DNA from: Hymenobacter fodinae
GTDB lineage: Bacteria > Bacteroidota > Bacteroidia > Cytophagales > Hymenobacteraceae
NCBI RefSeq assembly: GCF_004745825.1
Contig: NZ_SRLA01000002.1
Span: 620,001-684,000 of the forward strand
Direction: 5' to 3'
DNA: 64,000 nucleotides
This document shows, piece after piece, positions 35,917 through 45,239 of this stretch. Both the position numbers and the translations under genes were made by a program. Every line of letters starts with the position of its first letter. The stretch's first letter is position 1. The notes beneath the pieces are model-generated. The model saw nothing but the letters and a program-made list of their open reading frames with translations. It was not told the DNA's origin and did no database searches.

Positions 35917-36567
35917 ATGAAAAAGATTCCGCTTGCAATAGCTACCAGTCTGCTCTCCCTTTCTGCGGCAGTGGCGCAAAAGACACCCTCCACTTCCCGC
36001 CCCAAGGTGAGTACCACCTCGGCCGTAGAGCGCGACTTGGACGTGTTCAGCGACTGGGTGAATGACAAAATAGACCGCGCCGCGGCCGATATCCGCCGCG
36101 AAAAACCACGCATCAACGCCGAGTTTGAGCGCCAAAGCCGCCGCATCGACCGGGCCGTAGACAGCCTCACGGTAGAGGGCAAACGCGAGTACGATACGCA
36201 AAAGACCCGCTACAAGAAGTGGTCGGCCAAGCAAGATAGCCTCGACCAAGCCGCCCGCCGGCCCGAAACATCGGCCCAGGCCCAGCGCCGCTTTCTTGGC
36301 GAAGACGTGGTTATCAGCCGGGCCCGCGCTACGGAGCTGCCCGACCTGTACTACCGTTTGGTAGAAACCATGCGCGACAAAAAAAGTAATTGGACGGCGG
36401 CCGACTGGAGTGCGGCCAGCGCCGTACTTACCAACCTAAATGCCCGCTACGAGCAAGTCCGCACCGAACTGCCCCTAGAAGAGCGCCTGCGCATCCGGAG
36501 CCTGCAAGGTGAGTTCCGAACGCTGGAAAAAGCCCGCAATGTGAAAGACGCCATCAACGAGCAGTAG
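35917..36567 (+). CDS. Secreted coiled-coil protein, unknown
   Basis: 216 residues from the ATG at 35917, where a signal peptide starts (MKKIPLAIATSLLSLSAAVAQ); the frame's first ATG at 35818 would hide it. The mature protein is highly charged and helical, with long Arg/Glu/Lys-rich stretches (DKIDRAAADIRREKPRINAEFERQSRRIDRAVDSLT; KTRYKKWSAKQDSLDQAA). It ends RNVKDAINEQ. I recognise no enzyme motif. A periplasmic helical protein is the most that can be said. Confidence 0.75.
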   Translation: MKKIPLAIATSLLSLSAAVAQKTPSTSRPKVSTTSAVERDLDVFSDWVNDKIDRAAADIRREKPRINAEFERQSRRIDRAVDSLTVEGKREYDTQKTRYKKWSAKQDSLDQAARRPETSAQAQRRFLGEDVVISRARATELPDLYYRLVETMRDKKSNWTAADWSAASAVLTNLNARYEQVRTELPLEERLRIRSLQGEFRTLEKARNVKDAINEQ

Positions 36568-36611
36568 AAGATAACGCACCAAACGGCTGACCCAGTGTGG
36601 CCATGCGGCGC

Positions 36612-36662
36612 TAATGCAAGTCGGCGGCTACTCCCAGGAAGGGCAGCCGCCGACTTGCATTA
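36612..36662. terminator. Hairpin terminator between convergent genes
   Basis: TAATGCAAGTCGGCGGCT (36612-36629) pairs with AGCCGCCGACTTGCATTA (36645-36662) without mismatch. It lies between the secreted coiled-coil gene and the next minus-strand gene. Confidence 0.8.
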
Positions 36663-36687
36663 TAAGCCTCCTAAGTTGAGAATAGGC

Positions 36688-37158
36688 CTATGCTTGCGCC
36701 GCGAAACCGGGGTCGGCGCTAGGTTGCACGGGCACTTGGCTGTTGAGCCACTGCCGGGCGGAGGGTACATCGTAGAACAGTTTGATTGGAATGTACTGCG
36801 CCACGCGCTCCGAAAAGTCCTTGCTAACGTAGTGGGTTCCCGCATCGGGGCTGAAGACGTAGGCCACCGCGCGCAAGCCCTCGCACAACACCTGCGGTAG
36901 CCAGTCAAACTCCAGCCATTCCATCGACTCAGTCCAGTCGCCGGCGGCGTTGCTTTTGTCGTTGAGTAGCACCGAGACCTGTATCTGTTTTTGCAGCTTC
37001 AGAAATTCTTGCGCCACATAGATAACCTCACGCCCGGTTATGTTGCCAAACCATTCCACGTGGAGTAGTTCTTTCTCGGGTGCGTAATACAGCTCTACTA
37101 AGCGGTTGCCGTGGGCATCGTGCAAGGAGCCAATGTGTTGTAGCTGGATACGATGCAT
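36688..37158 (-). CDS. Conserved-type cytosolic protein, possibly STAS-like
   Basis: 156 residues, no signal peptide. Alternating strands and helices (RLVELYYAPEKELLHVEWFGNITGREVIYVAQEFLKLQKQIQVSVLLNDKSNAAGDW) recall SpoIIAA/STAS-like proteins, but no diagnostic phospho-site is visible, so this is a weak analogy. The Gly/Ala tail (SADPGFAAQA) looks disordered. It is divergent from the deoxynucleoside kinase gene. Confidence 0.7.
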   Translation of the reverse strand: MHRIQLQHIGSLHDAHGNRLVELYYAPEKELLHVEWFGNITGREVIYVAQEFLKLQKQIQVSVLLNDKSNAAGDWTESMEWLEFDWLPQVLCEGLRAVAYVFSPDAGTHYVSKDFSERVAQYIPIKLFYDVPSARQWLNSQVPVQPSADPGFAAQA

Positions 37159-37248
37159 CGGGTAAAGCTGGTTGTGGGGCGGGCGGTAGGGACAGGAGCG
37201 AGCAAGTAATATAGCTAGTTTTCTATTAGAAAACTGCTATTAAATGGC

Positions 37249-37279
37249 TTCGCTGATTCAGGGCACTCCGTTACTTTTG
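37249..37279 (+). promoter_or_regulatory. Promoter of the deoxynucleoside kinase gene
   Basis: TACTTTTG at 37272-37279 is an exact match to TAnnTTTG. TTC at 37249-37251 sits 20 bases upstream, one mismatch from the -33 TTG. The start codon is 47 bases further on. Confidence 0.55.
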
Positions 37280-37326
37280 TAGCTTAACCTAATCTGCTCA
37301 CTTCTCGCACTCTCCGCGCTTCGCTC

Positions 37327-37950
37327 ATGCACATTGCAATCGTCGGCAACATCGGAGCCGGCAAAACCACGCTGGCCAATAAACTGGCGCACCATTTTAA
37401 CTGGGAGGTATTTCTGGAAGATGTGGACCATAACCCTTATCTGAAGGATTTCTACGATGATATGCCGCGCTGGGCATTTCACCTGCAGGTGTACTTCCTC
37501 AACAGCCGCTTCCGGCAAACCCAGCACATTAAACAGCTGCAAAGTGCCAGCAAAGGCGTTATTCAGGACCGCACTATCTACGAAGACGCCCATATCTTCG
37601 CGGCCAACCTGCACCAATCAACCCTGATGTCGGAGCGGGACTACCATAACTATCTGGGCCTGTTTGAGTCGATGATCAGCATGGTAGATCCGCCAGACTT
37701 GCTGCTCTACCTCCGTGCCGACCTGCCCAAGCTGGTACAGCAAATTGAGCGCCGTAACCGCGACTACGAGAACAACATCAAGATTGAGTATCTCAAAAAC
37801 CTCAACGAGCACTACGAGCACTGGATCAACAACTACAAGAGTGGTAAGCTGCTCATCGTAGACGTGAATAATCTTGATTACGTCCATAACCCCGAGGACC
37901 TGAGCGTAATTATCGACAAGATCAACAGCACACTATTCGGGCTTTTCTAA
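37327..37950 (+). CDS. Deoxynucleoside kinase (deoxyadenosine/deoxyguanosine kinase family)
   Basis: 207 residues. P-loop GNIGAGKTT at 7-15; FLEDVDHNPYLKDFYDD; WAFHLQVYFLNSRF; GVIQDRTIYED with the DRT/DRS motif; LLLYLRADLPKLVQQIERRNRDYE forming the lid. It phosphorylates deoxynucleosides for dNTP salvage in the cytoplasm. Preference among dA, dG and dC cannot be deduced with certainty. Confidence 0.94.
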   Translation: MHIAIVGNIGAGKTTLANKLAHHFNWEVFLEDVDHNPYLKDFYDDMPRWAFHLQVYFLNSRFRQTQHIKQLQSASKGVIQDRTIYEDAHIFAANLHQSTLMSERDYHNYLGLFESMISMVDPPDLLLYLRADLPKLVQQIERRNRDYENNIKIEYLKNLNEHYEHWINNYKSGKLLIVDVNNLDYVHNPEDLSVIIDKINSTLFGLF

Positions 37951-38043
37951 CAGCAGAATAGGAGAACAGTGGCCTAGGCCTGTCATAAATGGAAGGCCCA
38001 ACTTTAAAGGTTGTCCCTGCTGTCTTCGAGACGTTAACATCCA

Positions 38044-38082
38044 AAGAAGCCCTTGCTTCCTCAGCGGAAGTAAGGGCTTCTT
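38044..38082. terminator. Hairpin terminator after the deoxynucleoside kinase
   Basis: A 17-bp stem with one G-T pair (AAGAAGCCCTTGCTTCC and 38066-38082) around a 5-base loop, followed by TTG and a T run. Confidence 0.85.
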
Positions 38083-38179
38083 GTTTGTGGAAAGATTGAG
38101 GTGATTGAGCTAACCAAAGTGGTTGGAAGCCGCTACGCTGGCTTATGCGCTAGTATCTCATCATCCTATACTTCTTGCC

Positions 38180-38851
38180 TTATTCCACCGCCATTGCTTC
38201 GTTCAAAAAATGCACGAAGGGCTGGGCGGCTTGCCAGGCGGCCAGCACCCGATCAGGAAAATCAGCACGTAATACTTCCTTGTCGGAGAAAGATTGCCAC
38301 ACAAAAAAGCTCTTGAGGCGCAGCCACTCAATATCTGGGTCGGTGCGGTCGTAGCCTTTGGGAGCTGTTTTAAGCGCCTGGGTCATGTCTAGGCCACTAG
38401 GGAAGTGGCGTAATAGCTCTGGGCTCTGACGCAAGGCATGAAACTCAGTGGGGTTGTAGTGGATTTCCTGCCGAATGCGGGCTAGTTGCTCAGCTTCGGG
38501 CTGCCAGCGTCCGGCCCCCACATACGTTTCGCCGCCGGGCTGCACAGCTACAAAATAGCCGGCCCACTGGCTATGCCGGCCGCCCCGCTTGATGCCAGCT
38601 CCCATGTGGCGCTTATACGGCTCGTCGCTCTGCTGAAAGCGGTCGTTCTTGTTAATCCGAAACATTACGTCTGATGGGGTCAGGCCTAGCAGGTCAGGTT
38701 CCAGCTGCTGCACGCCCCTAATCAGCTCGGCCACAAAGTCGGTGTATTCAGCTCGAGCCCGGTGGTAGTCGGCTCGGTGGGCATCCATCCAGGCTTTACT
38801 GTTATTCGCGGCTAGCTCACGCAGAAAGGATAAAATGAAGTCGCGTTGCAT
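38180..38851 (-). CDS. DUF2461 domain-containing protein
   Basis: 223 residues. LSFLRELAANNSKAWMDAHRADYHRARAEYTDFVAELI and FRINKNDRFQQSDEPYKRHMGAGI, then YFVAVQPGGETYVGAGRWQPE, match the TIGR02453/DUF2461 family. The family is found in bacteria and fungi and has no established function. No signal peptide. Apart from the hairpin, 37951-38179 contains nothing else. Confidence 0.9.
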   Translation of the reverse strand: MQRDFILSFLRELAANNSKAWMDAHRADYHRARAEYTDFVAELIRGVQQLEPDLLGLTPSDVMFRINKNDRFQQSDEPYKRHMGAGIKRGGRHSQWAGYFVAVQPGGETYVGAGRWQPEAEQLARIRQEIHYNPTEFHALRQSPELLRHFPSGLDMTQALKTAPKGYDRTDPDIEWLRLKSFFVWQSFSDKEVLRADFPDRVLAAWQAAQPFVHFLNEAMAVE

Positions 38852-38888
38852 ACAAAGAGGGTAAAGGAACTAGTGGAGGCCCAAAAAA

Positions 38889-38918
38889 AGCCCCGCACCG
38901 GGTTAGCGGTACGGGGCT
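38889..38918 (-). terminator. Terminator downstream of the DUF547 gene
   Basis: AGCCCCGCACCG pairs with CGGTACGGGGCT with one mismatch; the minus strand then runs into Ts. It lies 32 bases after the DUF547 stop. Confidence 0.75.
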
Positions 38919-38950
38919 CATGGGGTTGGGGTTGGTAGCAGCCGGGGTGC

Positions 38951-39757
38951 CTAGTGCTTGCTCATGGGCTGGGAGGTATCGGGGCCAATGCGGTCATTCA
39001 ACGCCCAGCTGAAGGAGATGTACTCGATAGTGGCCGTAGGCTCGATGGGTGTACGCACGTAGCGACTCACGAATGCCAGCACCTCAGAGGGGGAACCAAA
39101 GTCTTTGGCGTAAGCATCGAAAAGGCTGGAAAGCTTTAAGTGCGTAGGCGTGAGCTGGTTGAAATTAGAATCGTTGAGGAAGCGCCGCGTCTGGACGTCG
39201 AGCTGCTGGTTGAGGCGGTTGCCATCGTAGGCCTCCTTCAGCAGAGGGGCAGCCGAAGCAGCGGCGTACATCAGCGCAAAATGGGTGCGAGGGTCGGGGG
39301 AGGGGCCGCTCAGCTTTTCGCGCTCAATCTGATTCAGCGAATACATCTGCCCGCCTACGTTTACCACCGGAGCATCCCACGGCGACTTGCTGCCCCCTAA
39401 TACTTTCACCCGAATGTCGTTGATGCTGCTTACGGGATAGTATTGCACCACCAAGTAGGCTGCCGAAGCGTTGTACACATTGAGCCAGAAGGCTTTCGTG
39501 TCTTGCGGCGACCAGGCAGCTGTGGGCTCTACCTTCCGCAAACTCATTAGATATTGCAGCAGTTCGTCCTCATCCTCTAGAACTCCCTGGTAATCCAGGC
39601 GACCATCATAGGTGACGTGGCGGCTGAGTAGGTCGTTCCAGGGCTCGTGCAGCTGCTGGAGCGAGGTTTGGGTTCCGGCATATAGCACGGTCGGGGCCAG
39701 CGCCAGCAGCCAGATCAGCCAGGCGTAGCGTGACAAATGAGTAAAAGCAACAGGCAT
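38951..39757 (-). CDS. Exported DUF547 domain-containing protein
   Basis: 268 residues from the ATG at 39757, with an N-terminal hydrophobic segment (about 12-30: YAWLIWLLALAPTVLYAG) that looks like a signal peptide or anchor. The DUF547 domain is recognisable by LSRHVTYDGRLDYQGV, DTKAFWLNVYNASAAYLV, NLNQIEREKL-like SLNQIEREKL, PRTHFALMYAAASAAPL, and RRFLNDS. The family is widespread and may be a papain-like hydrolase; this is not established here. It is a single gene. Confidence 0.88.
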   Translation of the reverse strand: MPVAFTHLSRYAWLIWLLALAPTVLYAGTQTSLQQLHEPWNDLLSRHVTYDGRLDYQGVLEDEDELLQYLMSLRKVEPTAAWSPQDTKAFWLNVYNASAAYLVVQYYPVSSINDIRVKVLGGSKSPWDAPVVNVGGQMYSLNQIEREKLSGPSPDPRTHFALMYAAASAAPLLKEAYDGNRLNQQLDVQTRRFLNDSNFNQLTPTHLKLSSLFDAYAKDFGSPSEVLAFVSRYVRTPIEPTATIEYISFSWALNDRIGPDTSQPMSKH

Positions 39758-39832
39758 GGCGAGAGAGGGCAGGTAAAGAACGAAGTCAGCTAGGCCTCTG
39801 GTAGGGCAGGTAACCGCACAGCTGCATTTCAA

Positions 39833-40083
39833 ATACAGAGTACAAATGTGCGCCTAACCATCTAAGAACTTAGCTGGTCAAAATTACATTAAATATTGAC
39901 TATAAACGGAATGCAATATGAAGATTTATATACCTTAATTGCTTGTAGATAATAATGTATTATTGTAAGGTATTACAAATAAGGTGGTTGTGAAATTTGG
40001 TGATTGGTATAGTGTAAAATATCTAATCATCTAGGCCAGTTGATGATCTACTTTTTGGGTAGAATAGTGCTAATGCCACTGGC
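39833..40083. other. AT-rich intergenic region with no gene
   Basis: About 250 bases, strongly AT-rich over 39880-40020, without a frame longer than a few tens of codons. It lies upstream of the DUF547 gene and downstream of the MOSC gene. A short palindrome (AATAATGTATTATT near 39952) is visible. The stretch may hold a promoter, but no -33/-7 pair is convincing. It ends with two GGCCTAG-type words. Confidence 0.5.
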
Positions 40084-40908
40084 CTATAGTGGCTTATAGC
40101 TCAACACTGATACTGCATCGCCAACTGAGATAAGGCCAGTAGCCGGACCAGTTACATTCTGACCAAACTTCACTTTACCATTTTGGGTGCGGAAGCTAGC
40201 TAATGTGCGCAAGGGCTCGCTTTGTGGGTGTTTTTGGCCCGTTAGCTGGTTAATTGTGGTGAGCACACAACGGCTGCAGGCCCGTACGGCCCGGAAGGTT
40301 ACCTCCCCAATCTTAAACTCGTGCCAAGTGTCTTCCGTGAAGGCCTCGCCGCCACTGAAAACCAAGTTGGGCCGGAAACGATCCATGTGCACGGGCTCGG
40401 CTAAGCGGGTGTTCAGGTCTGCCAGGGAGTTTTGGCCCACCAACAGATAAGGGTAGCCATCGGCGAAGCTGACCAGCTTGCTGTCGGGGTTGAATTCAGG
40501 CTCTACGTCGCGGCGCACCATATCCGACATATACACCAGCTTGCAGGGTTGGCCTAGCGCTTCCGACAGCCATTCGTCACACTCGGGGCGGGCCCGCCAG
40601 GCAAACACCATATCGTCCCAGATGGTCACGAACAGGGTTTTTTCGGGCGTGGCCTCGAAGGGCACAAACAGGGGCAGTAATTCAGGGCGTTGGTTGTGGC
40701 GAAGTAGAAAACCATTGTAGGCCGGCTCTACTTTCAGGTGGGCCATGGCCGCGGTTTGGCGTTGGGTCATGAACTGATTGCGCTCATTTACAATCAGCCA
40801 CCGCCGGTCGTGACGTAAGCCGCGGGTGTCAATGTGTGCTTCAGTAAGCCGAATGCCGCCTAAAGATTTTACTGGGTAGATATACAGATCGGAGAGTTGC
40901 AAAGCCAT
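40084..40908 (-). CDS. MOSC domain protein (YcbX / mARC-like)
   Basis: 274 residues. The N-terminal MOSC beta barrel (LSDLYIYPVKSLGGIRLTEAHIDTRGLRHDRRWLIVNERNQFMTQRQ) is followed by the MOSC domain (MDRFRPNLVFSGGEAFTEDTWHEFKIGEVTFRAVRACSRCVLTTINQ). The cysteine in RACSRC corresponds to the molybdenum-cofactor-binding region of YcbX/mARC proteins. It probably reduces N-hydroxylated compounds. The fused ferredoxin domain of YcbX is absent, so a separate electron donor is needed. Confidence 0.9.
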   Translation of the reverse strand: MALQLSDLYIYPVKSLGGIRLTEAHIDTRGLRHDRRWLIVNERNQFMTQRQTAAMAHLKVEPAYNGFLLRHNQRPELLPLFVPFEATPEKTLFVTIWDDMVFAWRARPECDEWLSEALGQPCKLVYMSDMVRRDVEPEFNPDSKLVSFADGYPYLLVGQNSLADLNTRLAEPVHMDRFRPNLVFSGGEAFTEDTWHEFKIGEVTFRAVRACSRCVLTTINQLTGQKHPQSEPLRTLASFRTQNGKVKFGQNVTGPATGLISVGDAVSVLSYKPL

Positions 40909-41079
40909 GCCTCAAAGGTAGACTACGAATAGGTGAAGTCAGCGTGAGAATAGACGGACGATGTGCCAGCACCGGCTGAAAACACAGAATAACCCAACGG
41001 TGGTGGGCAGTAAACGAAAACTCCCGGCGCCGCAAGTAGCAGCGCCGGGAGGTCAGCGGGTAAATTGGGCTCAGGTCTG

Positions 41080-42984
41080 TTACTCTTTCACGAACCGGGC
41101 ACTAGCACTTGCCCGGCCTGTTCCAACAACGCGCAGCGTATATATGCCAGCGGGCAGATGGTCGATGGCAACGGTAGTTTGGGCCTCCGAGAGTTCGTGG
41201 CTGGCTACGCGTTGGCCCTGCGTGTTATAGATGGCCACCGAGTGCTTGCCATTCTGTAGGCCACTTAACGACAAAGACGTAGTAGCCGGGGAGGGATACA
41301 GCGTAAATAAGCCAGCCGCCTGAGTGCCCACTGCTACAGTTACTACGGCAGAATACGTGATTTTACCATCTAGATCGGTTTGAACTAAGCGGTAGTACTG
41401 GATGCCCGCGCCAGCCGTACGGTCAAGGTATTCATAGGAGGAACTCCGGTCGGAAGTGCCGTGGCCATTAATGAATGTCAGGGTTTGCCAAGTGCCGGCA
41501 GGCATCTGGCGCTGCACCTCAAAGCCCTTGTTGTTGAGCTCAGAAGCTGTAGCCCAGCGTAACCGCACGGCATTCGTTTCGGCTTGGGCGGTAAACTGAG
41601 TTAGCTCAACTGGGAGAGGGACACCTTGGGCCGCGAGGGTCCAGAGACCTTGTAATTTAGCTCCTCTAACTTTACCAAGCACAACAGTGTTACTACCGGC
41701 ATTAGAGCCAGTACGGTCGCTTCCTTCTTCTGCAAATGCCGCCCCTGACAGGGTAATGGTAGCCGGTAAAGTCGACCTGAAAAATGATAAACGGCCTTCA
41801 GGAATAGAATTCTTTTCTTCCTGAGCATAATGCAAGCTTATTTCTACATCTAAATTGCTGCTGGCAGTAGTGCTGGGACTTACAAAAAAGAACCGGCTAA
41901 TTGTTGTTCTACCGGTAGAGCCCGTGTAGGTCTGCCCAGTAAGACGCGTAATTAACGTATTACCAGGATAAGTTTGACTAGGAGAAAGTGCCTTAACAGC
42001 CAACTTTAGTCCTATATCCCCAAAGCTGTATACCCCATCTTTATCTAGGGTAGTCTGCATGGCGACTTTACCCAAGATGTAACCGTTGTTGTTGCGGTTC
42101 ACCTGATCATTTTCTTCCTCATCAAGAGTAGCGTATTGATCGAGCGTGATGGTATTGCTCCCTGTGTTGACAGTGGTATTGCGCACGTAAAGCCTTCCAC
42201 CTACCGTGAGGTCGCTAGTGAGTTTTACCTCTTTCTTACCCGCATTTACTGCATAGTTGAAGAATGTACCACCAGGAAGAGTATTGGTAGTTGCAGAGGC
42301 TGTGTAGCTCAAGCGCTCAAACGTTGGTGCGTTTGAGGGAGTGTATACATTATAGTAGTAGGTATAATCCGTACCGGAGGTATTAACTACTGGAGCGGGG
42401 TTGTTAATAGTATTACGTAAGTAGGCAAGCCATTCGAATGTAGGAGGCCTCATCTGGGTATTAAAGCTTTTCCAAGCAACACGCATCTCGCGTGTATTTC
42501 CTTTTGATACTATATCTGACGAGGTTGGTGCAGGTACGGAAGCTTCGCGCCACGTAAGGTCTCCGCGTTGTTTATCAACAACTTGTACTTGACTACTTGC
42601 TGCTGAGCTACCAACGATTATGGCAACATCAGCCTCAAAAGGTAGCTTAACACTACTCCCTTCTACTCCTGAAGTTAGGCCTGCCTCAGTACTTGTATTG
42701 AAATACAGCACTGCTGGCACGGCTGAGTTAACTCCTTCCACGCCGATATACAGATAAGTGTCATCAAAGGTCAGAAACCAACGAGTGCCGCCTGAAGCCA
42801 GCACGCCACTCTCTACCCAATTTTCTCCCTTTGAACCGTATTCTGTTGCTGTTGGGCTAGAGTAGCTAACTACACCATCAATAGTAGGTGAATTTTTTGT
42901 TTGAGCTTGGGCGGCGTTAGCAATTGCACCACCAAACAGTAATGAGAGAAAAAAGACTCGCAAGTGCTTGTATAGCTGCTTCAT
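41080..42984 (-). CDS. Type IX secretion system cargo protein with C-terminal sorting domain
   Basis: 634 residues. A signal peptide (about 1-28, ending AQAQ) is followed by an N-terminal domain of about 190 residues that looks like a carbohydrate-binding or beta-sandwich fold (PTIDGVVSYSSPTATEYG, RWFLTFDDTYLYIGVEG), a middle region rich in Ser/Thr/Asn, a fibronectin-like LPVELTQFTAQAETNAVRLRWATASELNNKGFEVQR, and the type A sorting domain over the last 75 residues (LYPSPATTSLSLSGL, PAGIYTLRVVG). It is exported and probably surface-anchored. The DNA for the first two thirds is more AT-rich than its neighbours. Confidence 0.88.
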   Translation of the reverse strand: MKQLYKHLRVFFLSLLFGGAIANAAQAQTKNSPTIDGVVSYSSPTATEYGSKGENWVESGVLASGGTRWFLTFDDTYLYIGVEGVNSAVPAVLYFNTSTEAGLTSGVEGSSVKLPFEADVAIIVGSSAASSQVQVVDKQRGDLTWREASVPAPTSSDIVSKGNTREMRVAWKSFNTQMRPPTFEWLAYLRNTINNPAPVVNTSGTDYTYYYNVYTPSNAPTFERLSYTASATTNTLPGGTFFNYAVNAGKKEVKLTSDLTVGGRLYVRNTTVNTGSNTITLDQYATLDEEENDQVNRNNNGYILGKVAMQTTLDKDGVYSFGDIGLKLAVKALSPSQTYPGNTLITRLTGQTYTGSTGRTTISRFFFVSPSTTASSNLDVEISLHYAQEEKNSIPEGRLSFFRSTLPATITLSGAAFAEEGSDRTGSNAGSNTVVLGKVRGAKLQGLWTLAAQGVPLPVELTQFTAQAETNAVRLRWATASELNNKGFEVQRQMPAGTWQTLTFINGHGTSDRSSSYEYLDRTAGAGIQYYRLVQTDLDGKITYSAVVTVAVGTQAAGLFTLYPSPATTSLSLSGLQNGKHSVAIYNTQGQRVASHELSEAQTTVAIDHLPAGIYTLRVVGTGRASASARFVKE

Positions 42985-43207
42985 AGTTATTGTGATTTGA
43001 TGGCATAAAATTACAAAAAGTATGGCTATTTAAATTTTAATTTGAATAAAAACAATAAAATGCAATTGTCGGCTTCAAATGTAATCACATTTTTTATTGA
43101 TAAATTCATATAAAAATACCTGCCTTTATGCCCAATCATGGTTCCAAGCTGCCATAGTACCACTCTTTGATTATGGGAGCAATCTGAGCGCACCACACCC
43201 CAAATGC

Positions 43208-43238
43208 AAAAGCCGACCCTCGTGAGAAGGCCGGCTTT
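43208..43238 (-). terminator. Terminator downstream of the subtilase gene
   Basis: AAAGCCGaCC and GGcCGGCTTT pair with one mismatch around a 10-base loop, with a T run on the minus strand. The rest of 42985-43262 is AT-rich and includes the likely promoter of the T9SS cargo gene, for which no exact -7 box is seen (CATACTTTTTG is the nearest). Confidence 0.65.
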
Positions 43239-43262
43239 CCGAAGTGCTTGAAGATTAGGTAC

Positions 43263-44909
43263 CTACTGAGCAGCTTGCTGACGGGCCAACTCCACAGCTC
43301 GGTACATATTTACGATACCACCGGTTTCAGAAAGCTCCCGGAAGTCTACCAATTTTTTAGTACCTGGCTGATGTACTTGCGTGTGCACGGGCTCTGCCGA
43401 TTGCAGGATAATACGCTTAAGCTGGGTAGCCGTGAGGGATGGGAAATACGACTTGAGCACCGCCGCTATACCCGTCACTACTGGGGCCGCCATGCTGGTG
43501 CCACTCTTGTTGGCGTATTTGCTGCCCGGAATAGTGGAGTAAATCTGGTTGCCGGGGGCAAACACATCCACGGCATGACGGCCATAGTTGGAGAAATCGG
43601 CCGTCAGGTCAGCGTTGTTAGTGCGGGAGGAGGCACCTACGGTTATCATGTTTGGGATGCGCTGCCCATTCTGAAACGTAGGCGACGGGTACTGCATTTC
43701 CTGATCTAGGTTCTTACTTTCGTTGCCAGCCGAGTGAACCAGCAGCACCCCTTTGGAGCCCGCATACCGAATGGCCTCTTCCACGGCGGCACGCTGAGGC
43801 GAGTAATACTTGCCGAAGCTCATGTTGATGATGCTGGCTCCGTTATCTACGGCGTAGCGGATGGCATTGGCCACATCCTTGTCGCGCTCATCGCCATTGG
43901 GCACGGCCCGCACGGCCATAAGGCGCACGTTTGAGGCTAGGCCTAGAATGCCCAGGCCGTTTTCGCGGTCGGCGCCAATGATGCCGGCTACGTGGGTGCC
44001 ATGGCTGGGCTCGGGACCGTAGAGGTCGTGGTTGCCGTAGCGGCGCTCCTTCACATCGTTAGGATGATCTTGCACCACACCGCGCGGGTCAAACTTCAGA
44101 TTAAGGCTGTAGTCGAGCTGGTTTTTAGTGTCGGTCAGGGCTTCCTTGATTTCTTCCAGCACGGCCTCCAGCGACGGATAGCCCGCCTGCGCCAGATTTT
44201 GGTAGAGGCCCTGCGTAACGGCCCGCAGCTCGGGGTCGGTGGTGGGGGGGTGGTGCAACGTGGCCGTATCCAGCGCCGCTACATTCAGGGCTTGCTTCAC
44301 TGCCTCCGAGCCCTGCAGGTTCTCAGTGTAGGCCTGTTCTATTTCCTTCAGGCGCTGCGTGTTCTCCTTGAGCTTATCAGTATAGCTCTTGTTTACTTTC
44401 ACGTAGAGGTCGTAGTCGGCGCGCTGCGCGGCGGGCACGGTAGCCCGGGTTTTGCCCTTGAAGCGAGGCTGCAGCCGAGCCAGCATACGGGTATCCTCGT
44501 AGGTGTCAATGTCCACGTTGCGTCCGTCGGGGCCACCCAAAAAGCTCCAGCCGTAGGCATCGTCTACATAGCCATTCTGGTCGTCGTCTTTGCCGTTGCC
44601 AGCTATTTCCTTGGGGTTGCGCCAGAGCAGGCGCTTTAGGTCCACGTGCGCCGTGTCAATGCCCGCATCAATAATAGCTACGGTTACGGGGGTAGAGGTA
44701 CGGCCCTGCAGCAGCTCCGCGTAGGTGCGCGTAGCACTCACGCCCATCACACCATCGCGCTGCGGATCTAGCAGATACCACTGGGGCGAGGTGGTAGGGG
44801 CAGTGGAGGGAGCCGCAGAAGCTGGTGCTGGAGTCTGGGCCAGGGAGAGAGTGGGCAGCAACAGGCCTAGAGCCAGCAGGCGCAACTGGGAGGGAAGTGG
44901 AAAGGACAT
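43263..44909 (-). CDS. Exported S8 family serine peptidase (subtilisin-like)
   Basis: 548 residues with a signal peptide (about 1-24, ending SLAQ). Catalytic triad: D81 (AIIDAGID), H303 (SHGTHVAGI) and S472 (GTSMAAPV). Between Asp and His lies an insertion of about 200 residues, mostly helical and charged (YDLYVKVNKSYTDKLKENTQ), as in several Bacteroidota subtilases. The C-terminal region ends soon after the catalytic Ser, with no sorting domain. It acts on proteins or peptides outside the cytoplasm. Confidence 0.95.
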   Translation of the reverse strand: MSFPLPSQLRLLALGLLLPTLSLAQTPAPASAAPSTAPTTSPQWYLLDPQRDGVMGVSATRTYAELLQGRTSTPVTVAIIDAGIDTAHVDLKRLLWRNPKEIAGNGKDDDQNGYVDDAYGWSFLGGPDGRNVDIDTYEDTRMLARLQPRFKGKTRATVPAAQRADYDLYVKVNKSYTDKLKENTQRLKEIEQAYTENLQGSEAVKQALNVAALDTATLHHPPTTDPELRAVTQGLYQNLAQAGYPSLEAVLEEIKEALTDTKNQLDYSLNLKFDPRGVVQDHPNDVKERRYGNHDLYGPEPSHGTHVAGIIGADRENGLGILGLASNVRLMAVRAVPNGDERDKDVANAIRYAVDNGASIINMSFGKYYSPQRAAVEEAIRYAGSKGVLLVHSAGNESKNLDQEMQYPSPTFQNGQRIPNMITVGASSRTNNADLTADFSNYGRHAVDVFAPGNQIYSTIPGSKYANKSGTSMAAPVVTGIAAVLKSYFPSLTATQLKRIILQSAEPVHTQVHQPGTKKLVDFRELSETGGIVNMYRAVELARQQAAQ

Positions 44910-45239
44910 GCAGGAAAGAAACGCGGACGTATTTCGTAAAACGGCCTATACGAAGGCGCGGGAAGTCAGGCTATAAATTAGGCGCCGCAGACGCGGGCAC
45001 AAAGGTACAGACGTCCGCTAGGCCTCCCCAGACGCACGCCAGGAGGAGTTTATTCGAGTCTACTACGTCAGTGTTGCAAATGACTTCTGGCACCAAGCCG
45101 CTTAGCGTACACAAGGGCGCCAGCGCGAGAGTTGGCATCTTAGCGGTAGATTGTGCGTACTAAGGGCTGCCAGTAGCGGTGTGCTAGCCCCAGCTACCGG
45201 CAATTCATTCATCTCATTCACTTCTTAACTGCCCCGCAC
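44910..45239. other. Intergenic region between divergent genes, no gene seen
   Basis: About 330 bases between the starts of the subtilase and the carbonic anhydrase genes. The frames that cross it are antisense to the subtilase or lack family-like sequence. Promoters for both genes must lie here; I find no strong TAnnTTTG match. Confidence 0.5.

Noticed and set aside
44825..45163. 112-codon frame before the carbonic anhydrase gene
   Set aside because: Mostly antisense to the subtilase signal peptide; no domain features.
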